A DNA stretch of 64,000 bases from Calycina herbarum. Its lineage: Eukaryota > Ascomycota > Leotiomycetes > Helotiales > Pezizellaceae. Below the pieces are notes generated by a model that saw only the letters and a list, made by a program, of their open reading frames with translations, was not told the DNA's origin and did no database searches. Shown in pieces: positions 25,205 to 36,479 of the stretch. How positions within the stretch are numbered: the stretch's first letter is position 1; each line of letters begins with the position of its first letter. Where the stretch lies: positions 1 through 64,000 of the forward strand of contig LLEY01000216.1 in the NCBI GenBank assembly GCA_001414485.1. The letters are read 5' to 3'. Made by a program: the position numbers and the translations under genes.

Positions 25205-28200
25205 TGATGTTGTTGATCAGATTCAGATTCAGATCTGATTTGATGTCGACGAGTGTGCTATCCAAGACTACGTAGCAGACTACGCCATGTGGGTATTGCT
25301 GAGACTACCCCGCTTCTCGGCCCGAAGAAGATATTTGATTGATCAGTATTGTTTATTTTGAACTGGGTCATTTGTAAAGTGGGGCTACTGGGAGAATTGC
25401 GGGAATCCACTTTGGTGCAGGTGGGCTGATTGGGTGAAGTGGGGGATCTTCGGGTGCTTCTCTTCTGAAGGTAGTTTCATACTTATAGCACATTCGCACT
25501 TGTATACTTGTTTTCAACTTCTTCAACTAATTTAGCTAGGCTAGCTAGCAGAACCGGTTGAACTAGTTCGACATATTGCGAATTGCAACAAACTTTAATA
25601 CTTCTTTTTGTTCCCTCGACTTAGCGAAGAGGCGAGCAGGAAGGAGAGTATCTAGTATGGACTAAATAAAAGGACGGTCTTTTCCTTACTATATACATAT
25701 ATGAAAAACGACTTATACTCTACCTATAGAGTAGAACGCAACAAATAATGTTATTCGCATCTTCCTCGTTTTGTTCCATATCGCAAGCTAGCGGAGTCGA
25801 TTCAACTGCTGAAACGCATAAACTAATCTGCTAGAGTTGGTTCACACAGCTCAATCAGTTTATCCATTGCGATATGCAAGAACACCTGCCGTAGTTTCTT
25901 TCGCCCAGGTGAGTGTTCCATACATCCGTTTCAATTTTGTGATTCTATTTCTTCTTTTTAAGCCAAGACACCCACTTCTTGAATTTATATTTTGCCACTT
26001 CGAGTCTTGTATCAACACATGAGAACTCAATGACATTTGATTCGTAACTAGCAAGTAACCTTTACTGTCGAAAGTGATTCCATTGTTGATAACTTTTGCC
26101 TCGTGAAAAGAATTTCATGTAATGTGCTCATGAGTAAGCTACTGATTCCTGAGTTGGCAACTATATCAAGAGCCAACTCTGTATTCTGGAGGCACAAATC
26201 AGCTCAATCTCTCGTATACCAACCAGCTTACAGGTACTTTGTTTACTTTGTTCCACACCTTTATACTTGTATTTTCCCAACCTTCAAGTTTTCTCCTCTC
26301 AACTTTCCTCGTCGGGTTGCTCAATTTTTCACATGAATTTCGCATACGAATGTATGCAAGTAGCATAAGGCATTTGAGCTCGTCCTCAGCTTTATCTCCT
26401 TTCTGACGAATTGAGAGAGACGTACGAGACACTCATAGTCCGGGATCTAAATTATTCCTGACAGTTTTTAACACTCGCATTTGATAAGAAATCTTTGCCT
26501 TGTCTAAAAAAAAAAACGAACTACAAGAAGCTGAGGTTTAAGCTCTAGCTAAGAACTATGACGTTATGAAGGAGCATCGCGAATACCCAACGGAGCTTCT
26601 CTTGAAAATCCTGAAGTAATTTCCAAGTTACTTGATTTTATGTTCGAAGACTATCACGAAGGATGTAGAGGTCCTACCAGTAGAGCAAAAATGGTAGAAG
26701 TTCAAGGAAGAACTACAGAAGAAGAGTTCAGCGTCGAAAACAATACTATTGTCGAATCCCTTTTTCTTGCGGCAAGGTATCTCAATATCAAAATTAGCCT
26801 ACTTCAAACCCAGTCCTGTAATTATGGGCAAGCCACTGTTTTACGAGTTGCAGCAGTTCCATAATGACCAACACGGTTTTCCAGATCTCGGTCTAGAATG
26901 GTTGTATCCTTGGCTTCCCCCCTCCAGATTCTCGAATTTATAAACAAGGCATGTTTAGTGTTTAGGTAAGGTGTCACTGCTTCAGGTAATATGTCTTGGG
27001 GACGAAGTATTGACTTCTTCTGGTGAGATGGGAGGGTTTTGTAGCAGACATGAATTTTCCGTACTAGCAGAACTAAGTATCCACTCGTTCTTGAAATCTT
27101 CTTCTCTATGACAAGATGGAAAACGAACCAACTTCCAGGAGAAACACTACAACTATGTTCTTGGTATTTTCGTGGCATAGGTTACTTTAGACTATACTCA
27201 CTGATGTTGCTCATATCTCCAATGTAGTCTACTGGAGGGAATTGGTTGGAATGAGTGAGAATTACAGGCAAACATTAGACAACCGAATCAAGTATACCAA
27301 GTTGAAAATTCAAAGTATTCTTCTTGAAAACAGAGATTAATTCATTAACCGCAGTTACTATCACAATGATTACGATGATTAGCGTGACATATAGAACCTC
27401 AAGAGAAAGGAACGAGGTACTGCCAAGGATGGAAATACCAGAGACTCAATTGTCATTCGCGAGAACATATGAAAATCAACCGCTGATCAAGCAAGCTCTT
27501 GCTGTCGGAAATAATCTTAACTTCGAAATCCTGCCTTCGAGGAGACTTACATGCACGAATGTTTCAGAGTAAGCTGCTACTTCGTGGGTTATATACACCT
27601 TTCAAGTTCTCAACCCAAGCCTGCATAATATCCATGGTGTCGGTCTGGAGGAGCTGACGAGAGTTACGGAGAACAAATCTCCCAATGAGGGTGTTAGTGA
27701 TGATTTAGACGGGGTCTAAACGAAGCGTCGATTAGCTTGTGAGAGGACTTCTCCACCGAGCCATGGTCTACTGGTATCTCATGTCTGCAATGAATTTATG
27801 AACTCTCTTCTCACGAGGAAAGAGTCGCCAACCAACGTTAGACTTTGCTCTTTCGCAGCGTTCTGAAATGGACGAAACAAGTTGGTCGAGGTTTGGGCAA
27901 GTAACCTCTGTTTTAGACAAGTACTTTTCTACTTTGTAGTCTCAGCCCTAATACTTGTATAAATTTTGACACCGACTCGGTCAAGCCAAGGTGTGAGAAC
28001 TTCCCAAAAATCCGTGTTTGAGAAATCTTCCAAGAACTGACGTCAATAATTAAAATGGAAGATTCGACCTCTTAGATTGATCCTATTGATTGTGTGCTTG
28101 CATTGTGGTATTCTATTTGAGCACCACGTGCTTGTCGTAGCACCCTATATTACAATATCTTACCCACCACCACCATGCCCCACTATCAACAAAAGCGCTC

Positions 28201-28240
28201 GGGTATGTATATCCGTATGATGTAGATATCACACTCACCC
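25205..28240. other. Gene-poor region with decayed frames
   Basis: About 3 kb without a convincing gene. Short frames between 25837 and 27572 are broken and carry no recognisable domain. The best fragment is at about 26566-26617 (+): an F-box-like start with PTELLLKILK directly followed by a stop. This could be a relic of an F-box/EXR gene. Confidence 0.4.
26566..26940 (+). pseudogene. Possible F-box-like gene relic
   Basis: From an ATG at 26566 the sequence reads a short peptide with YPTELLLKILK, the typical beginning of an F-box, then meets a stop. Open pieces in other frames follow (26640-26864 and 26749-26943), without splice signals that would join them. The AT-rich surroundings suggest decay. 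Chance resemblance of an 11-residue motif is a real alternative. Confidence 0.25.
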
Positions 28241-30252
28241 TCAATCTAGCGGTCTCCCATCCTTAATCTTGTCAAAAGGAACCGCCTCATAATCACCAAA
28301 ACACGCATGCTCATAACTCCCCTTCTTCTCCTCATCCCTCAAAACCTCCAACAAAGTCTCCAACTCACAAAGTCCATCTCTCCTCTCCGGACACCTAGGA
28401 TGCGGCAAAGTCCTCTCATTCAACTTAAATCTAACATACCTCGTCTCCCCGCCCCCAACATCATACTCCCTATCCCCCAACACAGGATGCGGAGTCTTCA
28501 AAACCTCAATATCAAGTCTCGCCCCAAAAGGCGTAACATTTGAAACGGTGAGATTATGTTTCCCAGGATATTCCTCAGGTAAGGCAGAGAATTGCGTGAA
28601 TCCAAGGGAGGTGATGATACTCATGATATTAGTATCATGACTGAAATCGAAATAAAGTGTTTGATTTAAAGGGAATGTGACGGTGGAACCATCGAGCGTG
28701 GTATTGATTTGTGAATGTGAGAAGGAGAGTGTGTGGTGTTCGAGACGGGCGAGGAGTTCTTGATGCCAAGCGAGGCCCACTGCGCGGCCGGTTGGGGATT
28801 CTAAGGCAGCAAGGTTAATAGGCTTGATACAAAACAATTTGGGGGCTACCGGTAGTTTGATGAGTTGGCAGGAAGTGTGGAGGCTAATTAAGTGACGTGG
28901 CAAAATGTTCCAGATGAAAAGGGATGAGATTGTACTTACGAAACGCCGAGCCGCCGGAAAACCACAAGTCAATGCTGTACTCGAATCCCTCCCATTCAAC
29001 ATATGTGAACAACTTGCAGAAAGGACTATATCCATATGCGGCCTGTGATTTCGGTGAGTCCGTGTTATATATAAATAAGGATGGAATGGAAGGGCATACG
29101 AATTCATAAGGACACATAGTCTGCATGGCATATACATCCTCAGTATTAAAGACCAATCCGTCGACTAGGTTGTTGATACGTGCCGTCGCGTTTTGAAGGT
29201 ATTTAGTTTGCCATACAGCAGAAACATTGTGGCCACCCTTGTTTACGAAACGATTGGAATTGGGGCAATTATCATATCCTGCAAGGGAATTGTTCCATCG
29301 TGCAGAATTGCTGAATCCCTCGATACCGTAACCGACATCTGCATACTCTTGCCATTCAAGGCCGAAGAAACCAGAAAGAAAGTTCCAAACACTCTATTAC
29401 AAGATTAGCTTATGTTCTGACATTTCTCATAAGTGTAACTTTGTACTTCTCGCATCCTTTTTTGGGTGGTGGACCGGACAAGGATCTTGGTTCCTGGCTC
29501 GTAGAGATGACCATACTGGTAATAACGATGAACACCACTTTCAAACAATTGCAGTCTTCCAGCTGGAACCATGATTTCTGCTCCTAAGCCGTAAGACCAC
29601 CGGTTAAGAAACTCCAATGGCCCACTCGCCTTGAACCTTCCAGCAATGGTGGCCATTTTAACCCCAAATGTCTGTACATTGGCTCCAGTGGTTGGGTATC
29701 TAGCCCCATGGCGATGAAGAGTCTGTATTGCTATTAGCCCGCATGTTCATGCATTGCAAGAATTTCATCATTTCTCACGTGTACTTGTGTAATGTTGGCA
29801 CCAGCTGGCAGAGAATATTCATCGATCCCCCACCCCTCATAATTCGAAGAGTAAGGAGAAAGATGGCCCCAAAGTCTCTCAATCGTCTTATTTGGAGCTG
29901 GACTAAAAGTGGGAGCCACGGTCTCTTGAGCAAGAAATGGAGCACGTCCTGTAGCGGTTGGTCCTGGCCATAGTTCTGGATTTGGATCGAAATACGGTGG
30001 ACGCTTTGGGTGAGCGTAGATTGCTATAAACGAATTACAGAGCATGTGAATTGACCAGTAAATCGCAACGAGGCCAACGGCTATTCCAATTGAGCTTTTT
30101 ATAATAGTCATGCGCTTTGAGTTATTTTTGTGCTGGCTTTTCTCGAGAGCGTGGGGGAGCTCTTCGTGTGACGATTCCGAGGTTTCAGACTCATAGCTTT
30201 TTCGAATCAGAGACTCGACTTCCTCTTGAGGCTCAGCCATGTTGGGTCTCAT
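28241..30252 (-). CDS. Membrane-anchored histidine acid phosphatase
   Basis: Branch-2 histidine phosphatase (acid phosphatase/phytase-like). Five exons, 30252-29779, 29722-29447, 29393-29100, 29042-28940 and 28800-28241, give 568 residues. An acidic cytosolic N-terminus is followed by one hydrophobic segment (IGIAVGLVAIYWSIHMLC, about 50-75), so it is predicted as a type II membrane protein with the catalytic domain outside or in the secretory lumen. The catalytic motif LHRHGARYPT spans the first splice junction, and the second motif is FSHDTN. CPYEF, FCKLFTYVEWEGFEY and SPTGRAVG are family landmarks. A 57-bp intron (29099-29043) has no stop and keeps frame. The last intron (139 bp) was placed to give FQSPTGRAVG; an acceptor about 60 bp upstream would also stay open. 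A second start at 30240 is possible. Confidence 0.85.
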
Positions 30253-31068
30253 GATAGTCTAAGTTGTTGACAGAGGTGAGTTGTTGAAGATGATAGTGAT
30301 AGTGCTGTGGTGAGGGAGAGATCAGACTTGTTATCGTTGTTGGGAAGCCGTGCCCAGCACGATATCTCGGGTCTTGGGCAAAGGGAGAGGCGTTTGGGAA
30401 GGACAGTATGCACACGAAAGAAAATGGACTTCGTGTAGGTAGGTACTAGGAAATAGATAGCTCGTGAGACAGGCAAGTTATCGTTACCCTCGTTGTCGGC
30501 GGCGATCTTCGGCCCGGGTCGCTGACGATTCGCAGGCGTGCCAAGGGAAATAATAAAAGCGGCACTCCGTATCTCGTTTGAGACCATATCGATGCTCAAG
30601 AATAGTAAGAAAAGCAAAGACATTGTCCAACAGTATTATCAGAAACTTGATTCCTCAATTGTACCAAGCCTTCTTGAACAATCCTTTTGATTGTTTTAGC
30701 CATTTCGTTGCAAGCGCAAAAATATTGAAGCTTTACAGTTAGAAGCAATCTACCCCTCATCCAGACCTCTGAATCAATGCACCATAATCATCGCACATCT
30801 TCATTATTTCTCCCAGCAATCACAATACTATCTGCACTTGTACTGTTTTGATATATGAACACTACTTCACCACCTGCGCAAGGTGACGTCAAGTACTTTC
30901 TCCGAAGATATCTCCGAAGACAATCTCCGATTCAGCTACTATAAGACTCAAGACAATGGTTCCTTTTGTTCGGGATTCTTACACTTGTGCAACTTCTATT
31001 CCATCTGACCTACCACCTACCCTTTTGGAGTTACTTAAGCTCAGTCGAAGAATTACAAATCTGCAATA
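30253..31068. other. Divergent promoter region
   Basis: 816 bp between the acid phosphatase (-) and an alcohol dehydrogenase (+). It contains the imperfect direct repeat TCTCCGAAGATATCTCCGAAGA near 30899-30920. No gene is seen. Confidence 0.5.
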
Positions 31069-32541
31069 ATGGCCGTCGATATCCCCGAGAAGATGCTTGC
31101 TGCCCAAGTAGTCGAGGTAAGTCCAGAATAAAGTTCCATTTTCCGTTCAATCTCGAACAATGAGATCAAGAGATAAAGTCATCGGATTATCTTGGTTCAA
31201 GATGGGAAATGCCTCATCTTGTATCCGGAAAGCGGTAAACACAACCTCTTTGGCTCGATGATCCATTGACCCCTTCAAAATCGAATCCATTATCTCACCA
31301 TAGCAAACAACATCTTCAAGAAACAGCTCAAGAAAAACCATTCGCAGAATAAACGACCCTATCTAACAAAAACCCCAGTTCCACAAACCCCACCAAATCA
31401 AACAAGTTCCGACACCCGGCTCCGACCTCGATGAGCATGATCTCCTCGTCAAGATAGCAGCCAGCTCCCTCTGCCACACCGACTTCATGGTCCAGCAAGG
31501 TCTCCTGGGAACTCCCCTCCCCTGCATCGCATCCCACGAAGGAGCTGGTACTGTCGTCAAGGTAGGATCAGCAATCTTAGAATTTAACATTGGCGACCGC
31601 ATCTTATGCTCCCTCACATATCACCGTTGCGGTCACTGCTCGGCTTGTCGTGGCCCCCCAGAAAGCCAGCAATACTGCCAAAACCTAGGAGGCTATCTAG
31701 GCGTGAATAGAGACGGTTCATTCGCCGAGTACGAAGTAGTGGATGGAAGAGAATGTTGTCTATTACCCGACAACCTGAGCTTTCAATTTGCAGCCCCATT
31801 GGCATGTGCAGGACTCACAGCTTGTACGCTCTCCCTCCTCCTCATCTTTCATTTTAATAACAGAAATTGTAGGGGGTGGCCTAACAAAGGCGGATTTGAA
31901 GTCTGGCCAAACCGTGGCCATGATCGGGGCCGGCGGAGGACTAGGCCACCTAGGAATCCAATTTGCCAAAGCCCTCGGCCTCTACGTGATAGCCATAGAC
32001 GCCCGGGACTCAGGATTGCAGCTTGCAGAACAATGCGGCGCCGACACAGTGGTTGATGCGCGACTAGGAAAGGAAAAAGTCGTGGAAGAGGTGAAGAAAG
32101 TGACGCAAAATCTCGGGGCCGAAGCCACCTTGAATTTCAGCGACCACGAAACATCTGCCGCTACTGCAGCGGCTGTCACGAGAAACCATGGTGTCATGAT
32201 CCAGATGGCTCAACCTGAGAATGTCAGCGTTCCGTTTATGGAGCTTATTTTTCGGGATATTAGGATTCATGGGAGTTTGACGGGTGAGGTTCCTCGCTTA
32301 AAGTGGCCGCACCAGATTGAATTACTGACGAGGTATAGGTTCGAGAAAGGATTGTCAGAATATGCTCGAGACTGTGTCCAAGCATACAATAAAGGTACAG
32401 ACGAATGCGTTTAATGGACTTGAAGAAGTTCCGAAAGCCATTGAACTTGCTCAGTCGGGGAAGATGAAAGGAAAACCGGTTATCCTCATTGACCGCGAGG
32501 CTATCGAGAAGGAGAAAGATCTAGGGCTTGAGATGATCTGA
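31069..32541 (+). CDS. Zinc-dependent alcohol dehydrogenase (ADH1-type MDR)
   Basis: NAD(P)-linked oxidation of a primary alcohol or reduction of an aldehyde in the cytosol. Exons 31069-31116, 31379-31823, 31873-32283 and 32333-32541 give 370 residues, the usual size. Catalytic zinc ligands are Cys48 in LCHTD and His69-Glu70 in SHEGAG; the third is Cys in LACAGLT. The structural zinc Cys cluster is C-x2-C-x2-C-x9-C at about 100-116, two residues longer than usual before the last Cys. The Rossmann motif is GAGGGLGHLG. The C-terminus VQTNAFNGLEEVPKAIEL is typical. The last intron (32284-32332) must be removed, otherwise the frame ends early. The first intron is long (262 bp). Substrate is not predictable. 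Confidence 0.88.
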
Positions 32542-32908
32542 AAAATGAGAGCAAGTGGAAGAATAGAAATTTAACGTGATAAATGTGAATCTTGGACTAC
32601 GGTGGGAAATAGGAAGCAAGCACGTGGATAATGAATCACAAGCCTTAAGATAATCAATATTCCATTTATCCAATCTAATAATAAAAAACCGTCAATCTGA
32701 CTTTCAACCTCTCCCGAAGAATAAAAAGTACAAATAGAATGGGATGGGAAGAGCATGCCAGATGCTGTACCCTTGGCTCACGCCGTAAAAGTAATGAACA
32801 AAGAAGAAGAAAAAGTTCAGAGGATAGAATACAAGGTAGACATGAAAATGAAAACAGAAAAGAGATAGCCCGGCATACAAACCTGTCCATGAAAAGGTAT
32901 GTTGTAGC
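32542..32908. other. Convergent spacer
   Basis: 367 bp between the dehydrogenase (+) and the SWIM protein (-). Probably only 3' UTRs. Confidence 0.5.
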
Positions 32909-34399
32909 TCACTTCATTCGCTTCGCTCTTCTGTCCATGGAGCTTGCTGGCCTCTTCCCAGAAGAGGATTCGCCAGGGCTGTTTGTGCCCTTGAGGCGAG
33001 CGATTATTTCTCTCAATTTGTTCGTGTAGGCTGTCGGTGCTTTATAAGCGTATTCATTCGTCAACAGCACCAAAATTTCCTCTAGGTCCTCGACGAAACG
33101 AACAGCTTCAGGTAGTTCCTGAAGAGCTTTAAGAACAAAGGTCCCTTGCGCCGGATTGTGCGGAGATTCCTTTCCAATCAAACGCATGTAAAGATTACGA
33201 TCAATTTGTAGCTCTCCGTGGGGTCTGCGTCTTGGCCAGTTCATGACTTGTGGGTATACTTCTGTATTCTTGCTGATGACAATTTTCAAGATGTCTATCA
33301 AGGCCTTTGCAGCTACCTCGCGGGAGTCCGAGGATAGCTGTCCTCTTGCTCCTATATTTTTGTGGATGGACTCAACAGCTTCAGCCAAGGCATTTCCGCA
33401 CCAGATAACATCGTGAGTTTTGCCAGTGGAGTCAGGGCCATGGATAGCGTAGTGACCCAAAATATCACAATATGATTGTGCCTTGTAGACCATTTTTTGG
33501 AAATATTCTTCCGCGCGGACGTTGTCAGGCACAAAAGAATCGAACTGACGGAATATCCTGTCGTTGTGAAAAATAATCCGTGCCAGGGTTTTTTCCAGAT
33601 CTTGAGGTGCAACAGAATAATCCGAGACGCCACGTCCATTATCATCGAAAATGTCCGGTCTGTAAGTGTCTTGGACCTCGTGGTGCGAAAGGGTTGCCAT
33701 TATATCCCGAATTGCAGCCAGCCTCTGCCCCCGCATTCCCCTTGTTACTCGACTGGGTGGGTGGACGACGCTATCGGAAGAACTTGAGTTTGTGTCGTTC
33801 TTCTTCACCAGTTGATATTCGTTTTCCGCTGCCAGAGGAGATTCTCTCAATTCCCAATCGAGTGTGTGGCATATGTTGTCAAGACCAGTTTCATGCAATT
33901 GTTCTTGGGTGCTAAGGCTTTGGTCGATGCCTTGGTCGATGCCTGGTTCCAGTTGCTCGAGTAACCAAGCTATATGTTGACAGGTTCCCTCTTCCCCACA
34001 AGAGCAGGTTGGTCTACCAGAATTCTTTTCTGCATTGAAGCGGACGCTGTATCTTTCAACTTGTGCAAAGGCGATCTGGAAAGCAAAGGTCTGCTCAATC
34101 TGACGGCAATGGTCGAGGGCGAAGAGTTTAGGACTGGAGGACGGTGTATTTCCGTCACCCTCGTCTTCGGATTCGGATTCGTCCGTTTCTTCCTCGTCTT
34201 CCTCGTCTTCGAGTTCCTCGTCTTCTTGCTGATCTGGAGAGGTATTGCTTGGAGGTTCGACTGAGTTATGAATAGAGGTAGGGGTGGATTGGGTTTGAGA
34301 ATTTCGGTCTCCCCGCGATTGCTCACGGTGGGAGCTTGGGGATGTCTGCATGATGGATGCGATAGAAAGCTGACTGAATTTCAAATGCGGAGGAGACAT
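32909..34399 (-). CDS. SWIM-type zinc-finger protein
   Basis: Single-exon gene, 496 residues. A low-complexity N-terminus with a Glu/Asp tract (about 56-82) precedes a zinc motif CSCGEEGTCQH (about 132-142). This fits the SWIM signature C-x-C-x(n)-C-x-H, preceded by the expected beta pattern VERYSVRFNAEK. SWIM domains bind DNA or proteins in nuclear proteins and transposase-derived proteins. The remaining 350 residues are helical and unrecognised and end in a basic tail RRAKRMK that could act in nuclear localisation. No intron is needed. An in-frame ATG at residue 17 is an alternative start. Function unknown. Confidence 0.75.
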   Translation of the reverse strand: MSPPHLKFSQLSIASIMQTSPSSHREQSRGDRNSQTQSTPTSIHNSVEPPSNTSPDQQEDEELEDEEDEEETDESESEDEGDGNTPSSSPKLFALDHCRQIEQTFAFQIAFAQVERYSVRFNAEKNSGRPTCSCGEEGTCQHIAWLLEQLEPGIDQGIDQSLSTQEQLHETGLDNICHTLDWELRESPLAAENEYQLVKKNDTNSSSSDSVVHPPSRVTRGMRGQRLAAIRDIMATLSHHEVQDTYRPDIFDDNGRGVSDYSVAPQDLEKTLARIIFHNDRIFRQFDSFVPDNVRAEEYFQKMVYKAQSYCDILGHYAIHGPDSTGKTHDVIWCGNALAEAVESIHKNIGARGQLSSDSREVAAKALIDILKIVISKNTEVYPQVMNWPRRRPHGELQIDRNLYMRLIGKESPHNPAQGTFVLKALQELPEAVRFVEDLEEILVLLTNEYAYKAPTAYTNKLREIIARLKGTNSPGESSSGKRPASSMDRRAKRMK

Positions 34400-36479
34400 G
34401 AGGCTCTAGCATATCATGGAGCAGGATGATTTTATCCATGGCGGAAGCTGTTTGTCTTTATAGGGGATGCTGAATGGTGCCTTTCTTCTGACTCCAAATG
34501 ACATTCTTGTCAGTCTGGTATCAATTCGGCGTGGGAGCAACACTCAGCCTTGCCCCTCCTACCAACATAGTTTAATCATCCACGGCCGCAGAAACGGCCG
34601 CGAAGGTCGACCAAGAGGGCCGGCTGTAGAACAAGGCATTCATAATTCTGGAAGGTTTCGACGTTGTACCAGTAGAGGGGTGGGTGGTGGTTGTTGGTTC
34701 GTAAAGCCACCGCGGCTGACGATGGGGAAGTTGACAGGACAGGCATTTGGCGAGCCGCTAAAAACAGCTCCCACATTTTGACTAGAAGAGCCTACAAAAA
34801 CCACCCTTATAATACAACCAAATGTTTTTGAGTAATTATTGATGGAAAGTCTTTTACTACATCTAATTGTGTATTTCCAGTAGAGAGTTTCTACTCAAAA
34901 AGAGTTATCTTGCTCAATTTGGAAAGAGAGACGGCATTGGGGATATTTCGCCGTGGGCACTGAGGACGGGGCTGATTTGGGCTGAGAGCACGGCCTGTTG
35001 GTTCACTGACTGGAGACACTGAATTCTTTACTGGGCCGGCCGCCCGAGTGACCGCTATGGATCTCAACTCGAGGCTGATTATTCTCGTCTCCTCTCCTCT
35101 CCGCTCCTCTTCCCACCTCTTCCCACCTCTTCCCCCTCTCCTCTCCCCCCCTCTGCTGTCATTTTCTCACGCACCAAAGCACTGCACTGCACTGCACCTC
35201 ACCTCACTTGCATCAGGACAACTGTCGCCTTCCAACATCAGAATGGCCTAATGGTGGTGTTTTATGTTGGAAGGCAAGACTCATCCTCTCCAATGCCACC
35301 CCACCCCACCCACCAGCCTGGCGTGGCTAGGGAGGTATGGTATCGTTATTATACCTTTGCGGCGACGGCCCTGACGAGACGCCGTCTGCCCTATGCCTTT
35401 GTAATTTACGTCCGTAGTGCTACCCGCGTTACACGACAAGCGCCGCATCTGAGATGAAAATCCCACTGGGAGGATGTGATGGATGGGGAGTGACGAGTAA
35501 TCTGTCGAATGACGAATATCGAATGTCGAATATCCACTGACGAATTCTACCACGAATTCTACACGTCTGTAGGAAGAAAGGAGATGATTCAGTGAGTTTG
35601 CAGCATCCTCTACTTCTCCACCCCGTCACACACATATCAAACTTGTCTTCAGGGTGTGCCAGGGCAGGATGATGCTTGCACACCGAGTTACACAGTCACA
35701 ACCTGCACCAGATGGAAGATTGGAAGACTTCGAAGAACAACTGCCACTTGATAGTAGCAGAATGGATGACGATTCCACCATGCGTCTATTTTATGCACCT
35801 GTCAAGTGACTTTCGAGGGCTTCGCCAACGCCATGCTTCAAAACTCCACAACTGCGCCTCAAGCGGCCCTTCAGACGACCGCTTCACTGCCAAAGAAGCG
35901 GGCCGCAAACTCGGCATTCTCTTTACGGTTCTCTGTGAGATATCTTTTGGCATTTATGGAGTACTTTCTGGTATCCGCTCATGTGCTCAGACTTCACTCC
36001 GGAATTGCCGCCAAAGATGTATCTCTACCACCAAAATTTCATCATTCAAGCTTTCCATCACATGTTTTCTATTGGCTGGAGCACAACTGCGGACAGTCTT
36101 CTGGTGTGGGAATCTGTTTATAGGCCCCATCATGTCTTCTTCTTCTTCTGGCAATATGTCATTGGAATATACTTCTGACCACTGGAAGGGTGGGTCTTGA
36201 ATCCTCAATCACCGTGCAGTAGTCTGCAACAACAAGTTGGTGTTATTACGGGTAGGCAATCCACAATACTTGAAAAATGATAATCTATCTCTATGGTAAC
36301 TAATTTGGATATCTTGATTGGTCCACTGTACGAACTCCTGAAATCTTCTCCTTCTCCTTCTCCTTCCATCTCCGCCATCGATGCCTCATATTTACCACTA
36401 CTCAGCCCAAGTGGCCAAATTCCCAAATCCACTCTCGAGATGTCACACACTGGAAGTTGGAATTTCCGCCAGAGCACCA
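34400..36479. other. 2.1-kb intergenic region with simple repeats
   Basis: Contains a CT-rich tract (35088-35155), a CACTG/CACCT run near 35178-35210, direct repeats of ACGAAT/TCGAATATC around 35510-35560 and a CTTCTC run near 36347-36368. Open frames at 35676-36200 overlap in more than one frame and show no domain, so I make no call. An inverted GGCCGC pair occurs near 34584-34600. Confidence 0.45.

Noticed and set aside
35676..36200. 174-codon open frame (+)
   Set aside because: An overlapping frame is equally open and neither gives a recognisable protein.
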